Source: Bacteroidota bacterium
Lineage (GTDB): Bacteria > Bacteroidota > Ignavibacteria > Palsa-1295
Length of the DNA stretch: 60,990 nt
Direction: 5' to 3'
NCBI GenBank assembly: GCA_021324685.1
Contig: JAJPIQ010000051.1
Location: 1 to 60,990, forward strand
Position 1 is the first letter of the stretch. Every line of letters begins with the position of its first letter. A model generated the notes under the pieces. That model was not told where the DNA came from. It made no database searches and worked only from the letters and a program-made list of their open reading frames with translations. Below are positions 47,096 through 54,970 of this stretch, piece by piece. The position numbers and the translations under genes were made by a program.

Positions 47096-48526
47096 GTGAA
47101 GCTTTATTTTATCGGCATTTGCGGATCGGCCATGGGGAATGCCGCGCTGCTGATGCGCGCCTTAGGCCACGATGTTTCCGGCTCGGACGATAATATCTAT
47201 CCTCCGATGTCGGTCCTGCTGGCCGAACGAGGCGTTCCGATTCTTCCGGGATACCGCAGTACAAATTTAGATCGTTTCGACGGTACGGTCGTGATCGGCA
47301 ACGCGATGTCTCGAGGGAACGAAGAAGTAGAGACCGTGCTCGAGCGGCGTCTGCCGTTCGTTTCCATGGCGGAACTTCTCGAGCGGCAGGTGGTCCAGGG
47401 GAAAACATCGATCGTCGTCAGCGGTACGCATGGAAAATCGACCACGTCCTCGCTCATGGCGTGGACGCTCGAGTCGAGCGGCCGTGAACCATCGTTCCTC
47501 ATAGGCGGTGTGCCGGAGAATTTCGGAGCGGGTTTTCAGGCCCGCCCGCAGAGCGAATTCGTGGTGCTGGAAGGCGATGAATACGATACCGCGTTTTTCG
47601 ATAAGCGGTCGAAATTCCTCCATTACCTTCCTTCGACGCTCATTATCAACAATATCGAATTCGACCACGCCGATATTTTTTCTTCGATCGATGAGATCAC
47701 TCTGGCTTTTAAACGGCTGACCTTACTGGTGCCGCGAAACGGCCTCATTGTTGCAAATGCCGACGATGCAAATGTTATGAACGTGACACGAGGATCGTTT
47801 GCACCTCTGACGACTTTTGGCATTTCGGAACAGTCCGATGTGCGCGCGGACGATATTCGTTACACCGAGCAGAGTACCAGTTTTTCCGTCCGCATGTCTG
47901 GCCGGTTGGAATCGGAACTTACGATCCCCCTCCTCGGAGAGTTCAATATTCGCAATGCACTGGCAGTAATCGCGGCTGCGCGTCACCACGGAATTTCCTA
48001 CGAGGAAATTCAGCGAGCGTTCTCGTCGTTCAAAAGTATTAAACGACGGCTCGAATTCAAAGGCGATTTTTTCCCTTCCTCGTTTGCAAAAATGGGAAAA
48101 GTGGGTGGCGGAATAAAAGTATACGATGATTTTGCGCATCACCCCACGGCAATCCGCGAAACGCTGCGCGCGCTGAGGCAAAAGCATCCGACGGAACGAG
48201 TCATAGCGATCTTCGAGCCGCGCTCGAATACGACACGCCGCAATATCTTTCAAAAAGAGCTTGCCGAATGCTTCGATGCAGCCAACGTTGTATTTATTTC
48301 GCAAATTGCCCGACTGCATTTGCTCGATCCCCATGAGCGGTTGAATCCGGAACAAGTGATGGACGATCTGCGCGCGCGGGGCAAAGAAGCATATTATTTA
48401 CCGGATGCCGAATCGATTTCGCAAAAAGTCGCCGATGTTGCAAAGCCGGGAGACGTCGTTATCGTGATGAGTAACGGCAGCTTCGGCGGAATACACGATC
48501 TCCTGAAAAAAGAACTTTCAAAATAA
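47096..48526 (+). CDS. mpl: UDP-N-acetylmuramate:tripeptide ligase (murein recycling)
   Basis: 476 residues from a GTG start 12 bases after secA. Mpl attaches the recovered L-Ala-D-Glu-meso-DAP tripeptide to UDP-MurNAc in the cytoplasm. It starts with the Mur-ligase Rossmann pattern Phe-Ile-Gly-Ile-Cys-Gly-Ser-Ala-Met-Gly, has the ATP loop Gly-Thr-His-Gly-Lys-Ser-Thr (110-116), Leu-Glu-Gly-Asp-Glu-Tyr-Asp-Thr-Ala-Phe-Phe-Asp (about 158-169), which distinguishes Mpl from MurC, and Asp-Asp-Phe-Ala-His-His-Pro-Thr-Ala near 345. Presence of mpl implies DAP-type peptidoglycan and recycling. Its stop codon abuts the next start (TAAATG). Confidence 0.92.
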   Translation: MKLYFIGICGSAMGNAALLMRALGHDVSGSDDNIYPPMSVLLAERGVPILPGYRSTNLDRFDGTVVIGNAMSRGNEEVETVLERRLPFVSMAELLERQVVQGKTSIVVSGTHGKSTTSSLMAWTLESSGREPSFLIGGVPENFGAGFQARPQSEFVVLEGDEYDTAFFDKRSKFLHYLPSTLIINNIEFDHADIFSSIDEITLAFKRLTLLVPRNGLIVANADDANVMNVTRGSFAPLTTFGISEQSDVRADDIRYTEQSTSFSVRMSGRLESELTIPLLGEFNIRNALAVIAAARHHGISYEEIQRAFSSFKSIKRRLEFKGDFFPSSFAKMGKVGGGIKVYDDFAHHPTAIRETLRALRQKHPTERVIAIFEPRSNTTRRNIFQKELAECFDAANVVFISQIARLHLLDPHERLNPEQVMDDLRARGKEAYYLPDAESISQKVADVAKPGDVVIVMSNGSFGGIHDLLKKELSK

Positions 48527-49237
48527 ATGACCATTACGACTGAAATCCAGACCTTGAAATCCGGTGGAAGCGATATGAACATCTACATCGCGCGCCCGGA
48601 ATCGGGGCGGACGCCGGCGCTCATTGTATTGCAGGAAGCCTTTGGCGTCACGGATCATATTAAGGACATCACGCAACGCTTTGCGGAACAAGGTTACCTT
48701 GCGATCGCGCCGGAACTCTTCCATCGGACGGCTCCCGCCGGGTTTACCGCTCCTTATGGAGGCGATTTTTCCGCGCTTGCGCCACACTTCCAGGCCGCCA
48801 CTCCGGAGCACATTGCGGAGGATACGAAGGCCGTCTTCAACTGGGTCTCGAACGATAAGCAGTTCGATAAAACGCATATTGGCGCTATTGGATTTTGTTT
48901 GGGAGGCCGCGCGGCAGTAATCTCGAACGCGAAGCTGCCGCTCAAGGCTGCCGTCTCGTTTTATGGTGGCGCTCCGCCACAGGCGGAAGATGTCGCACGG
49001 GAGCAGCATGGCCCGGTCCTCTTCTTCTGGGGGGAACTCGATACGCATTTGGTCCCCGCGCAGCGCGATGCCATGATCGGTGCGATGCGCCAGGCGGGCA
49101 AACAATATATTACGGTCGATATCTCGAACGCGGGGCATGGATTTTTCCGAGATGTCGGCTCGACCTATAATCCCAATGCGGCACGTCAGGCGTGGGCCAT
49201 GACGCTATCGTTCCTGGCGACCTATCTGAAGCCCTAA
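48527..49237 (+). CDS. Dienelactone hydrolase-family protein
   Basis: 236 residues of the alpha/beta hydrolase fold. The nucleophile is Cys124 in Gly-Phe-Cys-Leu-Gly-Gly; Asp172 (Trp-Gly-Glu-Leu-Asp) and His204 (Ala-Gly-His-Gly-Phe) complete the triad, and Glu37 in Leu-Gln-Glu-Ala-Phe-Gly matches the conserved Glu of dienelactone hydrolases. The family opens lactones or esters in aromatic degradation, but lone copies like this one often have unknown substrates. It is directly abutting mpl before and kdoO after, so it belongs to the same transcript. No signal peptide: cytoplasmic. Confidence 0.88.
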   Translation: MTITTEIQTLKSGGSDMNIYIARPESGRTPALIVLQEAFGVTDHIKDITQRFAEQGYLAIAPELFHRTAPAGFTAPYGGDFSALAPHFQAATPEHIAEDTKAVFNWVSNDKQFDKTHIGAIGFCLGGRAAVISNAKLPLKAAVSFYGGAPPQAEDVAREQHGPVLFFWGELDTHLVPAQRDAMIGAMRQAGKQYITVDISNAGHGFFRDVGSTYNPNAARQAWAMTLSFLATYLKP

Positions 49238-50143
49238 ATGATCTCGACATTTTCGTTAGCCGACCTTCCGAGTGCGAGTCCTCGTACGCTTTCGGACACC
49301 CTCGAAAAAGGAACGATCGCCTTTTTTCCGGACGTACCGATCGGTTTGCCGGCGGCGGACGAACTCGAGTTCCTTCGGAACGAAATGCCGCGGCTCATCG
49401 AGAGCAAGAATGTCAGTTATCATCCCGAAACGAAGCACATCACGGGAATCGACGCCGCATCCAAAGCGGGGAAGCGCGCCGAGGGAATTTTACGCGCTCA
49501 CAGCGAACGGGTCCAATCGTTCCTTCGGGCAGCGATGCCGGAACTGACCGAAGGTTGGACGGTCGGCACATCGAGCTTTCGACCGCTGGAAGAAAAGGGG
49601 AGGGGTTTGGGTCCGCATGCGTCCAACGAACTGGTGCATGTCGATGCCGGTGCTTACGGGGCGACGCACGGCGATCGGATCCTTCGATTTTTCATCAATA
49701 TCAATCCGGATCGCGACCGGGTCTGGACGACCAAAGGAATATTCCCGGAACTCTACGAGCGATTTGGGCGGGCGGCCGGTATCGCAAGTGAAAAAAGCCG
49801 CTCTCTTGAGCGTGGACCCTGGAACGCCATGTATTCCGGTATCTTAAAGACATTTAAGAAGGGAAGGTTGATCGATACGTCACCCTACGATCGGCTCATG
49901 CGCCAATTCCATAACTACATGAAGGATACGCCGGAATTTCAAAATGATTCCCACGGACATCGGGAATTTCGGTTTCCTCCGTTTAGTGCCTGGATGGTCT
50001 TTACGGACATGGTGAGCCATGCCTGTATCGAGGGCCAGTATGCGCTCGTCGATACGTTCGTCATTCCCCTTCGGAATTGCCGCCTGCCGGAACTCGCTCC
50101 CTTTCACATCCTTCGCGGTTCCCACCGCGCGATCTCGCATTGA
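49238..50143 (+). CDS. kdoO: Kdo 3-hydroxylase-like Fe(II)/2-oxoglutarate dioxygenase
   Basis: 301 residues. Matches the Kdo hydroxylase family known from Burkholderia and Yersinia, which hydroxylates the outer Kdo sugar of LPS using Fe(II), O2 and 2-oxoglutarate. The iron triad is visible as His134-Val-Asp136 in Leu-Val-His-Val-Asp-Ala and His261 in Asp-Met-Val-Ser-His-Ala; the family-typical Thr-Ser-Ser-Phe-Arg-Pro (111-116), Thr-His-Gly-Asp-Arg-Ile-Leu-Arg (143-150), Ser-Pro-Tyr-Asp-Arg-Leu-Met (215-221) and Phe-Pro-Pro-Phe-Ser-Ala-Trp are also present. It starts directly after the hydrolase stop and overlaps a GT9 gene, linking it to LPS core assembly. The symbol is a family-based assignment. 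Confidence 0.82.
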   Translation: MISTFSLADLPSASPRTLSDTLEKGTIAFFPDVPIGLPAADELEFLRNEMPRLIESKNVSYHPETKHITGIDAASKAGKRAEGILRAHSERVQSFLRAAMPELTEGWTVGTSSFRPLEEKGRGLGPHASNELVHVDAGAYGATHGDRILRFFININPDRDRVWTTKGIFPELYERFGRAAGIASEKSRSLERGPWNAMYSGILKTFKKGRLIDTSPYDRLMRQFHNYMKDTPEFQNDSHGHREFRFPPFSAWMVFTDMVSHACIEGQYALVDTFVIPLRNCRLPELAPFHILRGSHRAISH

Positions 50144-51183
50144 GTGCCGAGTTCGATCGCATTCTTATCGTCCGCTTAGGAGGCATCGGGGATGTCGTCT
50201 GTACGCTTCCGGCTCTCGAAGCCATTCGAGCCGGCCATCCGAAGGCCTTCATCGGCTATGCCGTCGAAGAACGGGCGTTCGACCTTGTCCATGGTCATCC
50301 GGCGATCGACCATGTCCATCGGTTCCCACGACGAGAGATTGTTCGAGACCTGAAAAACCCATTCCGTTGGAAGCACTCCATCGAAAAAACTCGGGATTAT
50401 ATTCGTTCGCTCAACGCCCGGCATTACAGTACGGTGTTGGACTTTCAACGAAATTTGAAGGGTGCCATCCATTCCAGGCTGAGCGGTGCGCACCGATCGA
50501 TCGGGTTTACTTCCCCGACGGCCCGCGAATTCAACCATTGGTTTCACCGGGAGCAGGTAGATCCCGGGCCCGAACCGATGCACTGGGTCGATAAATTTTT
50601 AGCCATGGCAAAGGTCATCGGTGGCGATCCCGCCGCTGCTCGATATCGATTGCCCGATGCTCCGAAGAGCAAACAGACCGTCGAGCACTTTTTGCAATCG
50701 AAGAACCTCTCTCGTTTTGTCGTGCTACATCCGGGGACGAGCGGCTTCGACATGGCCCGTCGATGGGAACCGGCACGGTTCGGAGAACTTTCGACGAGAA
50801 TCAAAAAAAGAGCCGGTATCCCTTCGATCGTCACCTGGGGTCCTGGCGAACGGTCATTGGCCGAAGCGGTCGTGAGTTCGAGTAACGGGGCCGCGATACT
50901 TAGTTTTGAAAGTAGGTCCCTCCTCGATCTTGCTGAACTCTATCGACGGGCAGCGATCTACATCGGTGGCGATACCGGACCCATGCATATCGCTACGGCA
51001 GTCGGTCTTCCAAGCGTGGTCTTATTCGGCTCGGGAAATCCGGAAGCGTACGGTCCGAGAAGTACGGGAAGCCGAGTCGTCGCCCGAAGATCGAACGGCC
51101 GGCTCCTTCCCATCTCGGATCTTTCGGTCGAAGACGTCTTGGAAAATGCCGTAGAAACTCTGACAACGGTTTCTGAGCGGTGA
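50140..51183 (+). CDS. Glycosyltransferase family 9 (heptosyltransferase-like)
   Basis: 347 residues from a TTG start overlapping the kdoO stop (TTGA); the frame is open 21 codons further up inside kdoO, without resemblance to GT9. It begins Arg-Ile-Leu-Ile-Val-Arg-Leu-Gly-Gly-Ile-Gly-Asp-Val-Val, the GT9 nucleotide-sugar fold, and has His-Pro-Gly-Thr-Ser (about 209-213) and Gly-Gly-Asp-Thr-Gly-Pro-Met-His-Ile-Ala near residue 285, hallmarks of heptosyltransferases I/II. With kdoO it suggests LPS inner-core synthesis at the inner membrane. It is a paralogue of the GT9 gene at 30654-31667, but lacks that one's Cys cluster. Confidence 0.9.
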   Translation: MSAEFDRILIVRLGGIGDVVCTLPALEAIRAGHPKAFIGYAVEERAFDLVHGHPAIDHVHRFPRREIVRDLKNPFRWKHSIEKTRDYIRSLNARHYSTVLDFQRNLKGAIHSRLSGAHRSIGFTSPTAREFNHWFHREQVDPGPEPMHWVDKFLAMAKVIGGDPAAARYRLPDAPKSKQTVEHFLQSKNLSRFVVLHPGTSGFDMARRWEPARFGELSTRIKKRAGIPSIVTWGPGERSLAEAVVSSSNGAAILSFESRSLLDLAELYRRAAIYIGGDTGPMHIATAVGLPSVVLFGSGNPEAYGPRSTGSRVVARRSNGRLLPISDLSVEDVLENAVETLTTVSER

Positions 51184-51225
51184 TGAAGGAATTCGTTCAT
51201 CGGCGGTCGCTGTTGCCTTGAGTAC

Positions 51226-52821
51226 ATGAACACACCCGCTACCCTGGGCGAACTTCGCGCGATCGGATATTCGGTGCTTCCCGTGAAGGAAGAACTGCGT
51301 CGGAACCTTATTGAAAAATTACGGCGCAAGGAACCGATTTTTCCTGGAATTATCGGATATGAAGACACCGTCATCCCCCAGATCGTCAATGCGGTCCTCG
51401 CGAAGCACGATATTATTTTGCTGGGCCTTCGAGGCCAGGCCAAAACGCGCATTGCACGCGCGCTGATAGAACTCCTCGACGAATGGGTCCCAATCGTGAA
51501 AGGCAGTGAGATCAATGACGACCCGTTTCGTCCGATTTCCTATGCTGCCGTCCAGACCGTTCGAGAAATGGGCGATGCCACGCCGCTCGAGTGGGTGCAT
51601 CGGTCCGAACGGTATGGAGAAAAACTCGCAACGCCGGACGTGACGATCGCGGATATCATTGGCGATATCGACCCCCTCAAAGCGGCGCACCAGCGGCTTC
51701 ATTATTCCCACGAAGGCGCGATCCATTTTGGAATCGTTCCTCGCACGAACCGCGGCATTTTTACGATTAACGAATTACCCGATCTTCAGCCGCGGATTCA
51801 GGTGGGGCTGTTCAACTTGCTCGAAGAGCGCGACATTCAGATCCGCGGATTTAACATTCGCATTCCGCTCGATGTGATGATGGTCTTCACTGCGAATCCG
51901 GAAGACTACACGAACCGAGGCAATATCGTCACTCCGCTCAAGGACCGCATTGCGTCGCAGATCTTAACGCATTACCCGCTTACGATGGAGCACGCGATCG
52001 CCATCACAGAACAGGAAGCGTGGACCGGTCGCGGTTCCCAGCGTTTTGGCGAGGAGGGAATCGTTATTCCGCACTATTTCAAGGAAATCATCGAACAAAT
52101 CGCGTTCGAAGCTCGCAAGTCCGAATTTATCGATCAGAAATCTGGGGTTTCCGCGCGGCTTTCGACGAGCGCCATGGAAGCGCTCATTTCGAATGCCGAA
52201 CGCCGTTCGATCGTAAACGACGATGAGATCATTTTGCCTCGCATGACCGACCTTGTCTTTGTGACGACCGGAGTAACGGGTAAGGTAGAACTGGTCTTCG
52301 AAGGCGAGCAGGAGGGGATGGCGAAAGTCGCCCGCGCGCTGATCGGTCGGGCGGTAAAAGAAATTTTCAAGAAATATTTTCCCGATCCGCTGGCCCGAGA
52401 ACGGATGAAATCGGCGCTCGACCGGTATGAAGATCGGTATAAAAAATCGGAAGCTCCGCAAGCGCCGCCGACCCCCAGGAAAGAAGGCGAGTACGACGGC
52501 CTCCTCGATTGGTTCGCGCAGGGAAACACGATCTCCCTCACGGATACGATGAAATTCAACGATTATTATCGAGAGCTTTCGCGAGTTCCGCGGCTGAGGG
52601 AACTCACATTGCGCCACATGAAGATCCAGGAAGCGAATCGGTTCGAGGTCGCGAGCGCGATGGAATTCGTGCTCGATGGCCTGCACCAGCATTCGAAACT
52701 GGCCAAGGAAGAAGAATTCGGCGCGCCGGAAGTGACCTATCGGGATATGGTCGGAAGTATTTTTTCGAGACCGAAAACCCTTCCGGAAGCAGAGGATGAC
52801 GACGAATCCCTCCGGTTCTAA
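51226..52821 (+). CDS. MoxR/Mg-chelatase-like AAA+ ATPase
   Basis: 531 residues. The Walker A is Gly-Leu-Arg-Gly-Gln-Ala-Lys-Thr (67-74), the Walker B region reads Gly-Ile-Phe-Thr-Ile-Asn-Glu-Leu-Pro-Asp-Leu (177-187), with Asn-Glu replacing the usual Asp-Glu as in this particular subgroup, and sensor 1 is Thr-Ala-Asn-Pro-Glu-Asp-Tyr (222-228). A C-terminal helical part of about 170 residues ends in an acidic tail. Relatives of the MoxR group act as chaperones with a von Willebrand factor A partner, but no VWA gene is adjacent here, so its partner must lie elsewhere. It is inside the secA-to-ABC run, four bases ahead of thpR. Confidence 0.85.
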   Translation: MNTPATLGELRAIGYSVLPVKEELRRNLIEKLRRKEPIFPGIIGYEDTVIPQIVNAVLAKHDIILLGLRGQAKTRIARALIELLDEWVPIVKGSEINDDPFRPISYAAVQTVREMGDATPLEWVHRSERYGEKLATPDVTIADIIGDIDPLKAAHQRLHYSHEGAIHFGIVPRTNRGIFTINELPDLQPRIQVGLFNLLEERDIQIRGFNIRIPLDVMMVFTANPEDYTNRGNIVTPLKDRIASQILTHYPLTMEHAIAITEQEAWTGRGSQRFGEEGIVIPHYFKEIIEQIAFEARKSEFIDQKSGVSARLSTSAMEALISNAERRSIVNDDEIILPRMTDLVFVTTGVTGKVELVFEGEQEGMAKVARALIGRAVKEIFKKYFPDPLARERMKSALDRYEDRYKKSEAPQAPPTPRKEGEYDGLLDWFAQGNTISLTDTMKFNDYYRELSRVPRLRELTLRHMKIQEANRFEVASAMEFVLDGLHQHSKLAKEEEFGAPEVTYRDMVGSIFSRPKTLPEAEDDDESLRF

Positions 52822-52824
52822 GTC

Positions 52825-53397
52825 ATGCCGCGCCTTTTCTTTGCAATCGAAACGGCCCCGGAGCTCAAGAACATTTTAGTCGGCCTGCAGGATACGCTTG
52901 GCCGTGCATTTCGCTCGCTGCCCTCGGTCCCGGATTTAAAACCGGAACGCATAATGAATTCCCATTGCACGGTCCGGTTCCTGGGGAATGTCGAGACAAA
53001 AAAAATCGAACCGCTGGTAACCGAAACGAAGCGTGCGATCGATCGAGCCTCCCTCCCTAAATTCCACTGCCGTTTGGCAACCGTGGGAGTCTTTCCGGAC
53101 CTTAAACAGGCACGAGTTCTTTGGATCGGACTCGTTCCGGAAGAGCCATTTCGGCGGATCCAGCATTCGATCGATGAAGCGCTCTCGGAAACCGGGATCA
53201 CGATAGAAGACGGGCACCGTTTCCATCCACATTTAACCTTATTCCGATTTCGGCAATCGTTTCGATTCCCACCGGAATTCATATTTCCGGCCGTGGAACC
53301 TTCGGACGCGCTCGTTTCGGAAGTTACTTTGATGGAGAGTCAAACATTACCCGCAGGTCCGATTCACACGGTGCGTGCGCGATTCGAATTCGTTTGA
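52825..53397 (+). CDS. thpR: RNA 2',3'-cyclic phosphodiesterase (2H family)
   Basis: 190 residues. Two HxTx motifs define the family: His47-Cys-Thr-Val and His136-Leu-Thr-Leu. The enzyme opens 2',3'-cyclic phosphates at RNA ends to 2'-phosphate; LigT members were first seen as weak tRNA ligases. The start Met-Pro-Arg-Leu-Phe-Phe-Ala-Ile-Glu is typical. It starts three bases after the AAA gene stop and ends 20 bases ahead of maf. Cytoplasmic. Confidence 0.88.
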   Translation: MPRLFFAIETAPELKNILVGLQDTLGRAFRSLPSVPDLKPERIMNSHCTVRFLGNVETKKIEPLVTETKRAIDRASLPKFHCRLATVGVFPDLKQARVLWIGLVPEEPFRRIQHSIDEALSETGITIEDGHRFHPHLTLFRFRQSFRFPPEFIFPAVEPSDALVSEVTLMESQTLPAGPIHTVRARFEFV

Positions 53398-53404
53398 ACG
53401 GTCG

Positions 53405-53412
53405 TATTTTTG
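53405..53412 (+). promoter_or_regulatory. TAnnTTTG promoter-like element before maf
   Basis: TATTTTTG lies five bases before the maf ATG. If it is a -7 element, transcription would begin almost at the start codon, giving a leaderless message. No TTTG at the proper -33 distance is visible. Confidence 0.25.
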
Positions 53413-53417
53413 TACCA

Positions 53418-54008
53418 ATGTCGCGAACCCTTTTTCTCGCATCGCAATCGCCGCGCAGGGCATCGCTCGTTCGATTGCTTGGGATCGAACGAATTGCTGT
53501 TTATCCGGCAAACCTGCCCGAGCAGATGGATCCCACGCTCAGCCCTGCGGAAAATGTGGAACGCCTGGCGCAGCATAAAGCTCGGCATATTTCTGAAGCG
53601 CTTGCCGGCAAGCACGGAATGGTGCTCGGTGCAGATACCACGGTAGCGATCGGCGGCGAAGTGTTAGAAAAACCGACAGATGCCATCGATGCGGAGCGAA
53701 TGCTCGTTCGGCTCAGCGGAGAAACGCATACGGTCTATACGGGCGTTGCGGTGGTCGATCTTCAGTCGAAAAAAGAACGGTCGTTCGTGGAAGCGACCGA
53801 CGTTACCTTTCGCCCGCTTTCCATACAAGAAATTCGGTCGTATATTGCGACCGGCTCGCCAATGGACAAAGCGGGGGCCTATGGCATTCAGGAGGATTTC
53901 GGCGCGGTCTTTGTCCGTCGCATCGAAGGAGATTATTATAATGTTGTGGGTTTGCCGGTTTCGAGGCTATATGTTTTGCTCAAGGAGTTTGCGCCAGACC
54001 TTTTTTGA
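53418..54008 (+). CDS. maf: Maf-type nucleotide pyrophosphatase
   Basis: 196 residues from the ATG at 53418; a TTG start overlapping the thpR stop is also possible. Maf enzymes cleave nucleoside triphosphates, probably dTTP/UTP or modified forms, to the monophosphate. Ser-Gln-Ser-Pro-Arg-Arg (9-14), the catalytic Asp73 in Gly-Ala-Asp-Thr-Thr-Val, and Lys-Ala-Gly-Ala-Tyr-Gly-Ile-Gln (151-158) fit the dTTP/UTP subfamily. TATTTTTG, a match to the Bacteroidota TAnnTTTG promoter element, ends six bases before the ATG, so maf may also be transcribed on its own. Confidence 0.92.
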   Translation: MSRTLFLASQSPRRASLVRLLGIERIAVYPANLPEQMDPTLSPAENVERLAQHKARHISEALAGKHGMVLGADTTVAIGGEVLEKPTDAIDAERMLVRLSGETHTVYTGVAVVDLQSKKERSFVEATDVTFRPLSIQEIRSYIATGSPMDKAGAYGIQEDFGAVFVRRIEGDYYNVVGLPVSRLYVLLKEFAPDLF

Positions 54009-54052
54009 ACTTCGAGGACACGGATATTAACTTTTTCTGATCTCAACCAAAC

Positions 54053-54949
54053 ATGGCCAACGCTATGGTGAACGTTTCACATCGGAAAAATCAGCATAAC
54101 GCCGGGACCTGGATCCTTCTTTCGCCGTGGATTCTTACACTCCTCTTGTTCTGGGCGTGGCCGCTGCTCTATGCGCTGTATCTCTCCTTTACCAAATATT
54201 ATACGCTCACGAACCGCTCGGTCTGGATCGGGTTCGATAATTATGTAAAACTGTTTCACGATCCGGCGTTCTGGCAAGCGCTCTGGAACACCGTCGTTTT
54301 TGTGGTCGGAACGATCCCATTCACGATGTTCTTCGCGCTCTTTTTCGCTGCGGTGCTCGTCCGCGTCGAGCGGTTTCAGCACCTCTATCGTTCCGCACTA
54401 TTTTTGCCAAGCGTTACCTCTCTGGTCGTGATCGCGCTCATTTATACCAATCTCTATGCTCCGGGCGGATACATTAATACCTTACTCCGGTTAGCGCACC
54501 TTTCCTTCCCAAAACAAGGATGGCTGCTCACGCCTTCGCTGGCACTTCCGGCGATCATGGCAATGGATATCTGGATCTCGATCGGATATTATGCCGTGCT
54601 TTTCCTTGCTGCAATGCAAAATGTCCCTCAGGATTATTATGAGGTCGCAGAGCTGGAAGGGACTTCGAAATGGAGCCAATTTTTTACCATCACCTTGCCG
54701 GTCATTAAGCCGACCTTGCTGTTCGCCCTCGTGCTCAATACGATCAAAAGCTTTCAGGTCTTTACCGAAATTTATGTGATGACGCGCGGAGGCCCCCTGG
54801 GTCACACGAGCACGCTGGTCTATCAGGTCTATTCGAATGCATTCGAATCGGCCGATACGATGGGATACGCTTGTGCGATCGCGTATGTGCTTTTTTTCAT
54901 CATTGCCGTGTTCTCGGTCGTGGAAAGCAAATTGATCCGGGAAACATAG
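54053..54949 (+). CDS. ABC transporter permease, carbohydrate (MalF/UgpA) type
   Basis: 298 residues with six predicted membrane helices starting at about residues 20, 78, 112, 160, 214 and 267. The EAA loop is visible as Glu-Val-Ala-Glu-Leu-Glu-Gly-Thr-Ser-Lys-Trp-Ser-Gln-Phe-Phe ... Leu-Pro-Val-Ile-Lys-Pro-Thr (about 197-222), the contact point for the ATPase. Similar permeases import sugars or glycerol phosphate with a second permease and a binding protein. Here neither is adjacent; only one permease gene is present, followed by an ATPase of a different transporter type. Confidence 0.87.
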   Translation: MANAMVNVSHRKNQHNAGTWILLSPWILTLLLFWAWPLLYALYLSFTKYYTLTNRSVWIGFDNYVKLFHDPAFWQALWNTVVFVVGTIPFTMFFALFFAAVLVRVERFQHLYRSALFLPSVTSLVVIALIYTNLYAPGGYINTLLRLAHLSFPKQGWLLTPSLALPAIMAMDIWISIGYYAVLFLAAMQNVPQDYYEVAELEGTSKWSQFFTITLPVIKPTLLFALVLNTIKSFQVFTEIYVMTRGGPLGHTSTLVYQVYSNAFESADTMGYACAIAYVLFFIIAVFSVVESKLIRET

Positions 54950-54970
54950 ACCTAACATCCGAGAACGAGA

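Noticed and set aside
50077-50139. Upstream extension of the second GT9 gene inside kdoO
   Set aside because: The 21 extra residues precede the conserved GT9 start and lie in the kdoO coding end; the TTG overlapping the kdoO stop is a better start.
51226-52821. Magnesium chelatase for (bacterio)chlorophyll synthesis
   Set aside because: Only the AAA fold is shared; no BchD/BchH or other pigment genes are present and the Walker B region is that of a different subgroup.
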